Origin: Nocardioides sp.
GTDB lineage: Bacteria; Actinomycetota; Actinomycetes; Propionibacteriales; Nocardioidaceae
Direction: 5' to 3'
NCBI GenBank assembly: GCA_031177735.1
Contig: JAPSKJ010000069.1
Location: 1 to 10,432 of the forward strand
Length of the DNA: 10,432 nucleotides
A model generated the notes under the pieces. It was not told the origin of the DNA and made no database searches. It saw only the letters and a program-made list of their open reading frames with translations. Positions 1 through 5,185 of this stretch are shown here, in pieces (positions within the stretch are counted from its first letter, which is position 1; each line of letters begins with the position of its first letter). Both the position numbers and the translations under genes were made by a program.

Positions 1-2
1 TC

Positions 3-770
3 GGCCCGGCGCTTGCCGTCACGGTCGTGGCGGCCCTGCTGGCCGTCTCCAGCAGCACCGAGACCCGGTACGCCGTCGTCGTCGTCACCGCAGTCCTCGC
101 CGGCCAGCTCACCATCGGGTGGGGCAACGACCTCCTCGATGCCGGACGGGACCGCGCGGTCGGCCGACGTGACAAGCCTCTCGCGAACGGCGAGCTGTCG
201 CCGCGCCTGGTGGCGACGTGCCTGGCGCTGAGCGCGCTGGTGTGCCTGGGGCTGGCCTTCCTCGCGGGCTGGCGGAGCGGGGTGGTGCACGTGGTCCTCG
301 GAGTCGCGGCGGGTCACGCCTACAACCTCGGCCTGAAGGCCACGGTGTGGTCCTGGCTGCCCTACGCCTCCGCGTTCGGCACCCTTCCGGCCGTGGTGAC
401 CCTCGCCGGTGAGACGCCCACGTGGCCTCCGGGGTGGATGCTCGCCACGGCAGCCGCTCTGGGGGTGGCCGCACACCTGCTCAACGCGCTCCCGGACCTG
501 CAGGACGACGAGCGGACCGGGGTCCGCGGGCTGCCGCACGCACTCGGGGCGACCCGATCCCGAGTCCTCGCCACGTTGTTGCTCGTCGCCGGATCAGCCG
601 CCGCGGTGCTCGGCCCTCCCGGCGCGCCGCCGGCCTGGATCGCGGGCGCCTTCGTGATCGTGGTCATCCTCGGCGCGGTGGCCTGCGTGACGTCCGGGCG
701 GACCCCGTTCCGGGCAGCCGTGACGATCGTGCTGGCCGACGTGGTGCTGCTGCTCGCCGCCGGAGGCTGA
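3..770 (+). CDS. UbiA-family prenyltransferase, 5'-truncated by window edge
   Basis: Integral membrane prenyltransferase that would transfer a polyprenyl group from a diphosphate donor to an acceptor. The reading frame is already open at base 3. A GTG at 27 could start it, but the family is usually about 280-300 residues and this would give 247, so the true start probably lies upstream. Numbering from that GTG, the first Asp-rich motif is N34-D35-x2-D38-x3-D42 followed by GRRDKP (46-51). The second, degenerate motif is D157-x2-D160-D161 within NALPDLQDDERTG. Both are the Mg-diphosphate binding motifs of the UbiA family. Hydrophobic stretches around 16-31, 63-80, 86-97, 137-152, 178-196, 203-221 and 229-245 fit a multi-helix membrane protein. 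The acceptor (quinone, chlorophyll-like, lipid or other) cannot be told from the sequence. The stop lies 32 bases before the next gene. Confidence 0.85.
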   Translation, partial: GPALAVTVVAALLAVSSSTETRYAVVVVTAVLAGQLTIGWGNDLLDAGRDRAVGRRDKPLANGELSPRLVATCLALSALVCLGLAFLAGWRSGVVHVVLGVAAGHAYNLGLKATVWSWLPYASAFGTLPAVVTLAGETPTWPPGWMLATAAALGVAAHLLNALPDLQDDERTGVRGLPHALGATRSRVLATLLLVAGSAAAVLGPPGAPPAWIAGAFVIVVILGAVACVTSGRTPFRAAVTIVLADVVLLLAAGG

Positions 771-789
771 ACTGCGGCAGGAGGACCGA

Positions 790-795
790 TAACCT
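790..795 (+). promoter_or_regulatory. Possible -10 hexamer (TAACCT) for leaderless GNAT transcript
   Basis: TAACCT fits the actinobacterial -10 consensus TANNNT and ends 7 bases before the GTG at 803, the spacing expected if transcription begins at the start codon itself. No convincing -35 element is visible. An AGGAGGA at 779-785 competes with this reading: it could instead be a Shine-Dalgarno for read-through mRNA, although it sits 17 bases from the GTG and only 8 from an in-frame CTG at 794. Confidence 0.35.
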
Positions 796-802
796 GACCG
801 CC

Positions 803-1441
803 GTGTCGGAGCTGCGTGAGGCCACAGCAGGGGGCGCGGAGGGTGTGCGCCCCGGTCTGCCAAGCGACGTCCCCACCGCCGCAGGGGTCCTGGCTGGCGC
901 GTTCGCCGACTACCCCTGGACCGACTTCACCGTCGCCGCGGACCGCCGGGCCGAGCGGCTCCGGGCGCTGTACGCCGCGGTGCTCGCCGAGCTGGTCGTC
1001 CCGCACGGCTCGCTCTGGGTGGCTCACGACGCCACCGGACGGATGGTCGGTGCGGCAGGCTGGCTGCGCCCCGCCAGCGCCCCGCCCGCGGACCTCCTGC
1101 TCGAGCTGGACGTTCGCGTGCGCGACCTTCGTGGCGACCGGGCCGACGCGGCGGCAGCCGCCGAGGCAGCGGTCGACCGGGCGGCGCCCAGCGAGCCGGC
1201 GTGGCACCTCGGCACGTTGGGGGTGCTCGTCCACGCGCAGGGCTCAGGCGTGGGATCGCGCCTGCTCGCCGCCGGTCTGGCGCTGGCGGACCGAGATCGC
1301 GCACCGGCGCGGCTCGAGACGTCCTCGAGGAGGAACGTCGAGCTGTACCGGCGGCACGGGTTCGAGGTGGTCGCCGAGGTCACCCTCCAAGGCGGGCCGA
1401 CCTCGTGGGTGATGCGCCGACCTCCCAGCCACGAGCGCTGA
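803..1441 (+). CDS. GNAT-family N-acetyltransferase
   Basis: Predicted cytosolic acetyltransferase of 212 residues using acetyl-CoA; the acceptor amine is unknown. The C-terminal half carries the GNAT fold signature. A beta-strand (HLGTLGVLVH, 135-144) leads into the acetyl-CoA pyrophosphate-binding loop Q146-G-S-G-V-G151, the alpha3 helix SRLLAAGLALADRD follows, and motif B is NVELYRRHGFEVV (178-190). The N-terminal part (about 1-130) is Ala/Arg-rich and less recognisable. GTG at 803 is chosen because conserved-looking sequence begins just after it and a TANNNT lies 7 bases upstream. A CTG at 794, better spaced from AGGAGGA, would add three residues. The frame stays open far upstream inside the UbiA gene, but that stretch is high-GC shadow. 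The gene may share a transcript with UbiA or have its own leaderless promoter. Confidence 0.85.
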   Translation: MSELREATAGGAEGVRPGLPSDVPTAAGVLAGAFADYPWTDFTVAADRRAERLRALYAAVLAELVVPHGSLWVAHDATGRMVGAAGWLRPASAPPADLLLELDVRVRDLRGDRADAAAAAEAAVDRAAPSEPAWHLGTLGVLVHAQGSGVGSRLLAAGLALADRDRAPARLETSSRRNVELYRRHGFEVVAEVTLQGGPTSWVMRRPPSHER

Positions 1442-1462
1442 GGACGTAGGCGCGGACAGCGG

Positions 1463-1477
1463 CCGGCGGCCCGCCGG
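1463..1477 (+). terminator. Possible GC hairpin terminator after the GNAT gene
   Basis: CCGGCG, a GCC loop and CGCCGG form a perfect 6-bp stem 21 bases past the GNAT stop codon. No T-tract follows, so it would be an atypical, U-less terminator of the kind proposed in high-GC actinobacteria, or simply a chance stem in GC-rich DNA. A second 12-bp perfect palindrome (TGGCCGCGGCCA, 1493-1504) lies 15 bases further on. The rest of the 200-base gap before the next gene holds nothing else recognisable apart from its putative -10 box. Confidence 0.3.
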
Positions 1478-1624
1478 TGAGCTGCGAGCCTTTGGCCGCG
1501 GCCACCGCTTGCGGGACGGACGTCGACCGCCGCCCGACAGCAGGCCGCCCGTGCGGGAGACGCCGTTGGCCTGTGCTTCACCGACGCGACCGGCTCTGGT
1601 CCCGGTGTCGCCGCCCGGCGCGGT

Positions 1625-1630
1625 TAGCGT
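1625..1630 (+). promoter_or_regulatory. Possible -10 hexamer (TAGCGT) for the PLD-like gene
   Basis: TAGCGT matches TANNNT and is a common form of the -10 box in high-GC actinobacteria. It ends 11 bases before ATG 1642, so transcription starting about 7 bases downstream would leave a leader of only a few bases. No Shine-Dalgarno sequence is visible before this ATG, which supports a leaderless or near-leaderless start. The -35 region is not recognisable. Confidence 0.4.
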
Positions 1631-1641
1631 CCGTGCACGCC

Positions 1642-2805
1642 ATGGTGCTCCTCTCGTCGCTCCGCGTCGCCCCGATCGCCCTTCTTCTCCTCCTCGTCCT
1701 GAGTACGCCGCCTCTCGGGTCCGCCACCGCACCCGCTCCCGAACCCGTGGCGGCTGGGGCGCCCGGGCCGCCGGCACACCTCCCGCCCACCGCGCCGGTC
1801 ACCCGGCTCCTCGCCAACGACCCCGCCCGAGCCCCCCACGCCATCGCCGACGCGTTGGTGGCCAACATCGCGGCGGTGCCGGCCGGCGAGACGATCGACG
1901 TGCGGACCTACTGGTTGGGCTCGACCCGGATCGCCCGGGCGCTGCACGACGCCTTCGCGCGCGGCGTGACCGTCCGGGCGAGGTTCGCGACGAGCGCGGC
2001 GAGCCCGCCGAACCGCCAGGGCCGGGCCCTGGCCGCGCTGCTCAACGCTGAGGGCGATGACGGCTCCTGGGTGGAGTGGCGGCGCGGGCGTGGGCGCCTC
2101 CTCCACGAGAAGACCTGGCTGTTCTCCCGGGTCGGCGGTGCACGGTGGGTGACGGTGACCGGGTCCTACAACGCCGCCGACGAGGCTGACCGGCACAGCT
2201 ATGCGTTGATGGCCCAGGTCGTGGGCGACGAGGAGGTGTACTCCGCCTTCTCCGAACGGACCGCCCGCCCGTGGGTCGGCCGGGCAGCGGCGCCGGCGGA
2301 GCGGTCGTGGGCGGCGTACTTCCTTCCGGCTCCGCGGGGCGGGGACCCCGTCCTCGCCCGGCTGCGCGACATCCCCGGTCGGCCCTCGACGCAGGTCCGC
2401 GTGGCGATGTACGCGATGTGGGGGTCGCGAGGGGTGCGGCTCGCTCGCGAGCTCGCCGGCCTCGCCCGGCGCGGCGCGCGGGTGCACTTCGTGGCCGGGC
2501 CGGCCGTGTCACGGGCTGTCCGGGGCGCGCTGCGGGCCGGCGGCGTCCGCGTGCACGAGGGGTGCTTCCCCGACGACAGCTACACCCACTCCAAGGACAT
2601 GGCCGCGACGTTCGTGCGCCGCGGTGTCCGTGAGCACTGGACGTGGGTGGGGTCGGACAACTGGACCGACGAGGCGCTCCGCGACGACCAGGCCGTGCTC
2701 GGCCTCTCCGGCCGGGAGCTCCACCGGCAGTTCGGGCGCGCCTTCGCCCGCCTGCTCGAGCGCCCGGACCGCCCGGCCAGCAGCTGTCACCCGCGACGCC
2801 GCTGA
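1642..2805 (+). CDS. Secreted phospholipase D-like (PLDc_2-type) protein
   Basis: Predicted exported phosphodiesterase-superfamily protein of 387 residues. From ATG 1642 the first 34 residues form a Sec-type signal peptide: short n-region with R8, hydrophobic core APIALLLLLVL, then Pro/Ala-rich sequence with likely cleavage near GSATA. A Pro/Ala linker follows. Two PLD half-sites are visible: H155-x-K157 with GSYN (174-177), and H316-x-K318 with GSDN (337-340) in GSDNWTDEA. The Asp of the classical HxKxxxxD motif is replaced in both halves (S162, T323), which happens in many PLD-like proteins; the paired His/Lys still predict a two-His catalytic centre. Its substrate (phospholipid, nucleic acid or other diester) is unknown. 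The frame stays open back to GTG 1477, but ATG 1642 gives a clean signal peptide and follows a TANNNT. It converges on the TetR gene with a 4-base gap. Confidence 0.83.
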   Translation: MVLLSSLRVAPIALLLLLVLSTPPLGSATAPAPEPVAAGAPGPPAHLPPTAPVTRLLANDPARAPHAIADALVANIAAVPAGETIDVRTYWLGSTRIARALHDAFARGVTVRARFATSAASPPNRQGRALAALLNAEGDDGSWVEWRRGRGRLLHEKTWLFSRVGGARWVTVTGSYNAADEADRHSYALMAQVVGDEEVYSAFSERTARPWVGRAAAPAERSWAAYFLPAPRGGDPVLARLRDIPGRPSTQVRVAMYAMWGSRGVRLARELAGLARRGARVHFVAGPAVSRAVRGALRAGGVRVHEGCFPDDSYTHSKDMAATFVRRGVREHWTWVGSDNWTDEALRDDQAVLGLSGRELHRQFGRAFARLLERPDRPASSCHPRRR

Positions 2806-2809
2806 CGGC

Positions 2810-3391
2810 TCACGCCCCCAGCAGGGCGCGCACGCTCAGCTCCATCGTGCGGGCGGCAGCTGCGGGGGCGCGCTCGCAGTCGGTGACCAGGAAGTGCCAG
2901 GCCGAGTAGCTCGTCGCCACCGCGAGCGCGTCGGTGAGCGCCTCAGGGTCGTCGGCGGCGCGGATCTCCGCGGCGAACACCTCGGCCGCCTCGTCACGCG
3001 CGCCGAGCAGGTAGGCGCGTCGCTGGGCGTGCACCGCAGGCGCGTCGAGGTCGGCGAGCGCCGCGGCGGCCGCGGCGGGCCCGATGTTCGTCATCCGTCG
3101 CACGCGCTCGGCGCAGAACCGCGCGACCCGCTCGTCGAGCGGCAGGTCCGGGTCGACCGAGCCGCGGTGCTGGTCGTCGTCGCTGATCCAGCGGTCGACC
3201 GCCTGCACGAGGAGGTTCTCGGTGTTCTTGAAGTGCGCCCACAGCGTGCGCAGCGGGATTCCGGCGCGCTCCGCGATCGCCGCGGCCGGAGGACGCAACG
3301 AGCCCTCCCGCATCAGTGCCACGTAGGCATCCAGGATCGCCTCGCGCGTCAGCTGCCCACGCCGCACCCGGCCGTCGACCCCGCTCGCCAT
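2810..3391 (-). CDS. TetR-family transcriptional regulator
   Basis: Ligand-responsive DNA-binding repressor, 193 residues, typical TetR length. The N-terminal domain begins RGQLTREAILDAYVALM (11-27). Its helix-turn-helix follows as AAAIAERAGIPLRTLWAHFKNTENLL (36-61), with GIPLRTLWAHF as the recognition helix region. The C-terminal part is the variable ligand and dimerisation domain and gives no clue to its ligand. ATG at 3391 is preferred over GTG 3424 (11 residues longer) because GAGAGGAAA precedes it at good spacing. It diverges from the livF-led operon across 133 bases containing two inverted repeats, so it most likely represses that operon and itself, and is probably induced by the transported acid or its CoA ester; this is inference from gene arrangement. 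Confidence 0.9.
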   Translation of the reverse strand: MASGVDGRVRRGQLTREAILDAYVALMREGSLRPPAAAIAERAGIPLRTLWAHFKNTENLLVQAVDRWISDDDQHRGSVDPDLPLDERVARFCAERVRRMTNIGPAAAAAALADLDAPAVHAQRRAYLLGARDEAAEVFAAEIRAADDPEALTDALAVATSYSAWHFLVTDCERAPAAAARTMELSVRALLGA

Positions 3392-3396
3392 GTGGA

Positions 3397-3405
3397 TTTC
3401 CTCTC
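3397..3405 (-). promoter_or_regulatory. Ribosome binding site deciding the TetR start
   Basis: On the minus strand GAGAGGAAA lies 5 bases upstream of ATG 3391, putting its AGAGG core 8 bases from the start. The alternative GTG at 3424 has no comparable purine-rich element at suitable distance, so the shorter 193-residue protein is favoured. Confidence 0.6.
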
Positions 3406-3427
3406 GACCCGCCGACTTCGCCACGTT

Positions 3428-3437
3428 TTCTGCAGAA
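3428..3437. promoter_or_regulatory. Perfect 10-bp palindrome in the TetR/livF divergent region
   Basis: TTCTGCAGAA is a perfect palindrome in an AT-richer patch of the divergent intergenic region, 37 bases upstream of the TetR ATG. It could be a regulator half-site pair but is shorter than most TetR operators, so it is the weaker of the two operator candidates here. Confidence 0.3.
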
Positions 3438-3447
3438 GAACTGGCAC

Positions 3448-3453
3448 ACAGTA
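3448..3453 (-). promoter_or_regulatory. Possible -10 hexamer (TACTGT) for the TetR gene
   Basis: Read on the minus strand this is TACTGT, fitting TANNNT, and lies 57 bases upstream of the TetR start codon, leaving room for a leader that carries the Shine-Dalgarno. No good -35 match is seen at 16-18 bases. The imperfect inverted repeat at 3464-3483 lies immediately upstream, placed to affect this promoter. No TANNNT match was found on the plus strand between 3440 and 3524, so the operon promoter remains unassigned. Confidence 0.3.
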
Positions 3454-3463
3454 TGCAACTATC

Positions 3464-3483
3464 AGCGTGACGACGGTCACACT
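3464..3483. promoter_or_regulatory. Candidate TetR operator: 20-bp imperfect inverted repeat
   Basis: Half-sites AGCGTGAC and GTCACACT flank a 4-base centre GACG. The right half matches the reverse complement of the left at 7 of 8 positions. Size and symmetry suit a TetR-family dimer site, and it sits between the divergent TetR and livF start codons (72 bases from the first, 41 from the second), where binding could block both promoters. Assignment to this regulator is inference from position and symmetry. Confidence 0.45.
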
Positions 3484-3524
3484 ACGCCGCATCCGGTGGT
3501 GGTGACGCTAGCGAGGGAGGGTCC

Positions 3525-4304
3525 GTGCTGTCGGTCCGCAACGTGGAGGTCGTCTACAACGACGTCATCCTCGTCCTACGTGGAGTCAGCCTCGAGGTGC
3601 CCAAGGGCGCCATCGTGGCGCTGCTCGGTGCGAACGGCGCGGGGAAGACCACCCTGCTCCGGGCGCTCTCCGGGCTCCTGGACATCCATGACGGAGCCAT
3701 CACCAAAGGTGAGATCCACCTCGGCGACACGCCGATCCACCACCTCGACGCCCCCCGCATCGTCAGCGCGGGCCTCGGCCAGGTGCTCGAGGGTCGTCGG
3801 GTGTTCGCCGAGTTCACGGTGGAGGAGAACCTCCGGGTCGGCGGGCACACCCGCCGGGGCGGGCTCACCGAGGCGATCGAGGAGGTCTATGAGCTCTTCC
3901 CGATCCTCAAGGAGCGCCGCCGCCGCACGGCCGGCTACCTCTCCGGAGGCGAGCAGCAGATGCTCGCGATGGGTCGGGCGCTCATCGCCAAGCCGGACCT
4001 GATCCTCCTCGACGAGCCGAGCCTCGGGCTGGCACCTCGGATCGTCGGGCAGATCCGCGACATCATCGCCCAGGTCAACGCGCGCGGCACCACCGTGCTG
4101 CTGGTCGAGCAGAACGCCACCATGGCGCTCTCGATCGCCGAGCACGGCTACGTCATGGAGCACGGCAAGGTCGTGATGGACAAGCCGGCCGCCGAGCTGC
4201 TCGAGGACGAGGACATCCGCGACTTCTACCTCGGTCGCGGCGATCTCGCGACGTCCTACCGCGATATCAAGCACTACAAGCGCCGGAAGAGGTGGCTGTC
4301 GTGA
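3525..4304 (+). CDS. livF: Branched-chain-type (HAAT) ABC transporter ATPase, LivF-like
   Basis: One of two cytosolic ATPases of a HAAT-family importer, 259 residues. Visible motifs: Walker A GANGAGKT (35-42), Q-loop Q86, signature LSGGEQQ (139-145) and Walker B ILLDEP with D163-E164. The switch-His position is Gln (VEQN, Q196), which is characteristic of LivF. The fold normally ends near DFYLG (233-237); here about 22 further residues form a basic, aromatic tail (SYRDIKHYKRRKRWLS), longer than classical LivF of about 235 residues. The GTG start at 3525 is preceded by GAGGGAGGG (3513-3521). This is the first gene of the operon, and its stop overlaps the livG GTG by 4 bases. With LivG it would power import through LivH/LivM. 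The family is certain; the substrate is open, since HAAT systems carry amino acids, amides, urea and aromatic or other carboxylates. Confidence 0.92.
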   Translation: MLSVRNVEVVYNDVILVLRGVSLEVPKGAIVALLGANGAGKTTLLRALSGLLDIHDGAITKGEIHLGDTPIHHLDAPRIVSAGLGQVLEGRRVFAEFTVEENLRVGGHTRRGGLTEAIEEVYELFPILKERRRRTAGYLSGGEQQMLAMGRALIAKPDLILLDEPSLGLAPRIVGQIRDIIAQVNARGTTVLLVEQNATMALSIAEHGYVMEHGKVVMDKPAAELLEDEDIRDFYLGRGDLATSYRDIKHYKRRKRWLS

Positions 4305-5185
4305 CCACGATCCAGGGCCGCCGCGACAGCGCACCGGACAGCACACCCCACAGCACACCCGGCGGCACGCCCGTCGTGAGCCTGCGCGACGTCGAGCTCA
4401 GCTTCTCCGGCGTCAAGGCGCTCAGCGGCGTCACCTTCGACGTCCTCGAGGACGAGCTGTTCGCCGTGATCGGTCCCAACGGCGCCGGCAAGACCTCGAT
4501 CTTCAACGTCCTCTCGGGGGTCTACCGCCCGCAGGCGGGCGCGGTGTCGTTCCTCGGCGAGGACATCCGCGGCGTCGCGCCGCACCGGATCGCCAAGCGC
4601 GGCATGGCCCGCACCTTCCAGAACATCGAGCTCTTCGAGAACCTCGGCGTCGTCGACAACCTCATGCTCGGCCGCAACGGACACCTGGGCTACGGCTGGC
4701 CCTCCGCGGTCGCCTGGTTGGGGCGCGCCCGCACGGCGGAGCTCAGCAACCGGCGCCGGGTCGAGGAGATCATCGACTTCCTCGAGATCGAGGGCTACCG
4801 GGAGCTGCCGGTCGGCATGCTGCCCTACGGCATCCGCAAGCGCATCGAGCTGGGCCGGGCGCTGGCGATGGAGCCGCGGTTGCTGCTCCTCGACGAGCCG
4901 GTGGCCGGCATGAACGGCGAGGAGACCGAGGACATGGCCCGGTTCATCCTCGACATCCGCGACGAGCTGCACATCCCGGTGATCCTCGTCGAGCACGACA
5001 TGGGGCTGGTCATGAACCTCGCCGACCGCGTCCTCGCCATCGACTTCGGCAAGCCGATCGCCGTGGGTACTCCCACCGAGATCCAGCAGCACCCCGACGT
5101 CATCCGGGCCTACCTCGGCACTGCCGACACCGACGACCCCGAGTCCCTCGTCCACCCGGCCGCTGAGCAGGAGGCCCAGGCATGA
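4301..5185 (+). CDS. livG: Branched-chain-type (HAAT) ABC transporter ATPase, LivG-like
   Basis: Second ATPase of the importer, 294 residues. Motifs: Walker A GPNGAGKT (58-65), Q-loop Q107 in RTFQNIELF, a LivG-type signature LPYGIRKR (174-181) in place of LSGGQ, Walker B LLLLDEP with D198-E199, and switch His H232 in VEHDMGLVM. The stretch KRGMARTFQN and the insert after it are typical of LivG. GTG 4301 is chosen because it overlaps the livF stop (GTGA) and has GGAAGAGG at 4285-4292, 8 bases upstream; a GTG at 4292 would add three residues. The first 25 or so residues precede the ABC domain and are Ser/Thr/Pro-rich, partly encoded by a 12-bp tandem repeat. About 20 acidic/Ala residues follow the usual C-terminal end. 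The stop overlaps the ligase ATG by 4 bases, implying coupled translation. Confidence 0.92.
   Translation: MTTIQGRRDSAPDSTPHSTPGGTPVVSLRDVELSFSGVKALSGVTFDVLEDELFAVIGPNGAGKTSIFNVLSGVYRPQAGAVSFLGEDIRGVAPHRIAKRGMARTFQNIELFENLGVVDNLMLGRNGHLGYGWPSAVAWLGRARTAELSNRRRVEEIIDFLEIEGYRELPVGMLPYGIRKRIELGRALAMEPRLLLLDEPVAGMNGEETEDMARFILDIRDELHIPVILVEHDMGLVMNLADRVLAIDFGKPIAVGTPTEIQQHPDVIRAYLGTADTDDPESLVHPAAEQEAQA
4339..4362 (+). repeat. 12-bp in-frame tandem repeat in the LivG N-terminal tail
   Basis: CAGCACACCC occurs at 4339-4348 and again at 4351-4360, a 12-base period encoding S-T-P-H then S-T-P-G. It lies in the non-conserved N-terminal extension, so copy-number change would lengthen the tail without shifting frame. 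It is probably a slippage remnant of no functional weight. Confidence 0.5.

Noticed and set aside
422..802. Upstream extension of the GNAT frame inside the UbiA gene
   Set aside because: The extra sequence is Arg/Gly/Ala-rich shadow of the UbiA coding strand; GNAT-like sequence begins only after about 803.
1477..1641. In-frame upstream start (GTG 1477) for the PLD-like protein
   Set aside because: It would add 55 Arg/Cys/Pro-rich residues ahead of a clear signal peptide, burying it. ATG 1642 gives an ordinary export signal and follows a TANNNT box.
2798..2809. GCCG-CTGA-CGGC stem at the PLD/TetR junction as a bidirectional terminator
   Set aside because: Only 4 base pairs with a loop holding the stop codon and no T-tract on either strand; too weak to call.
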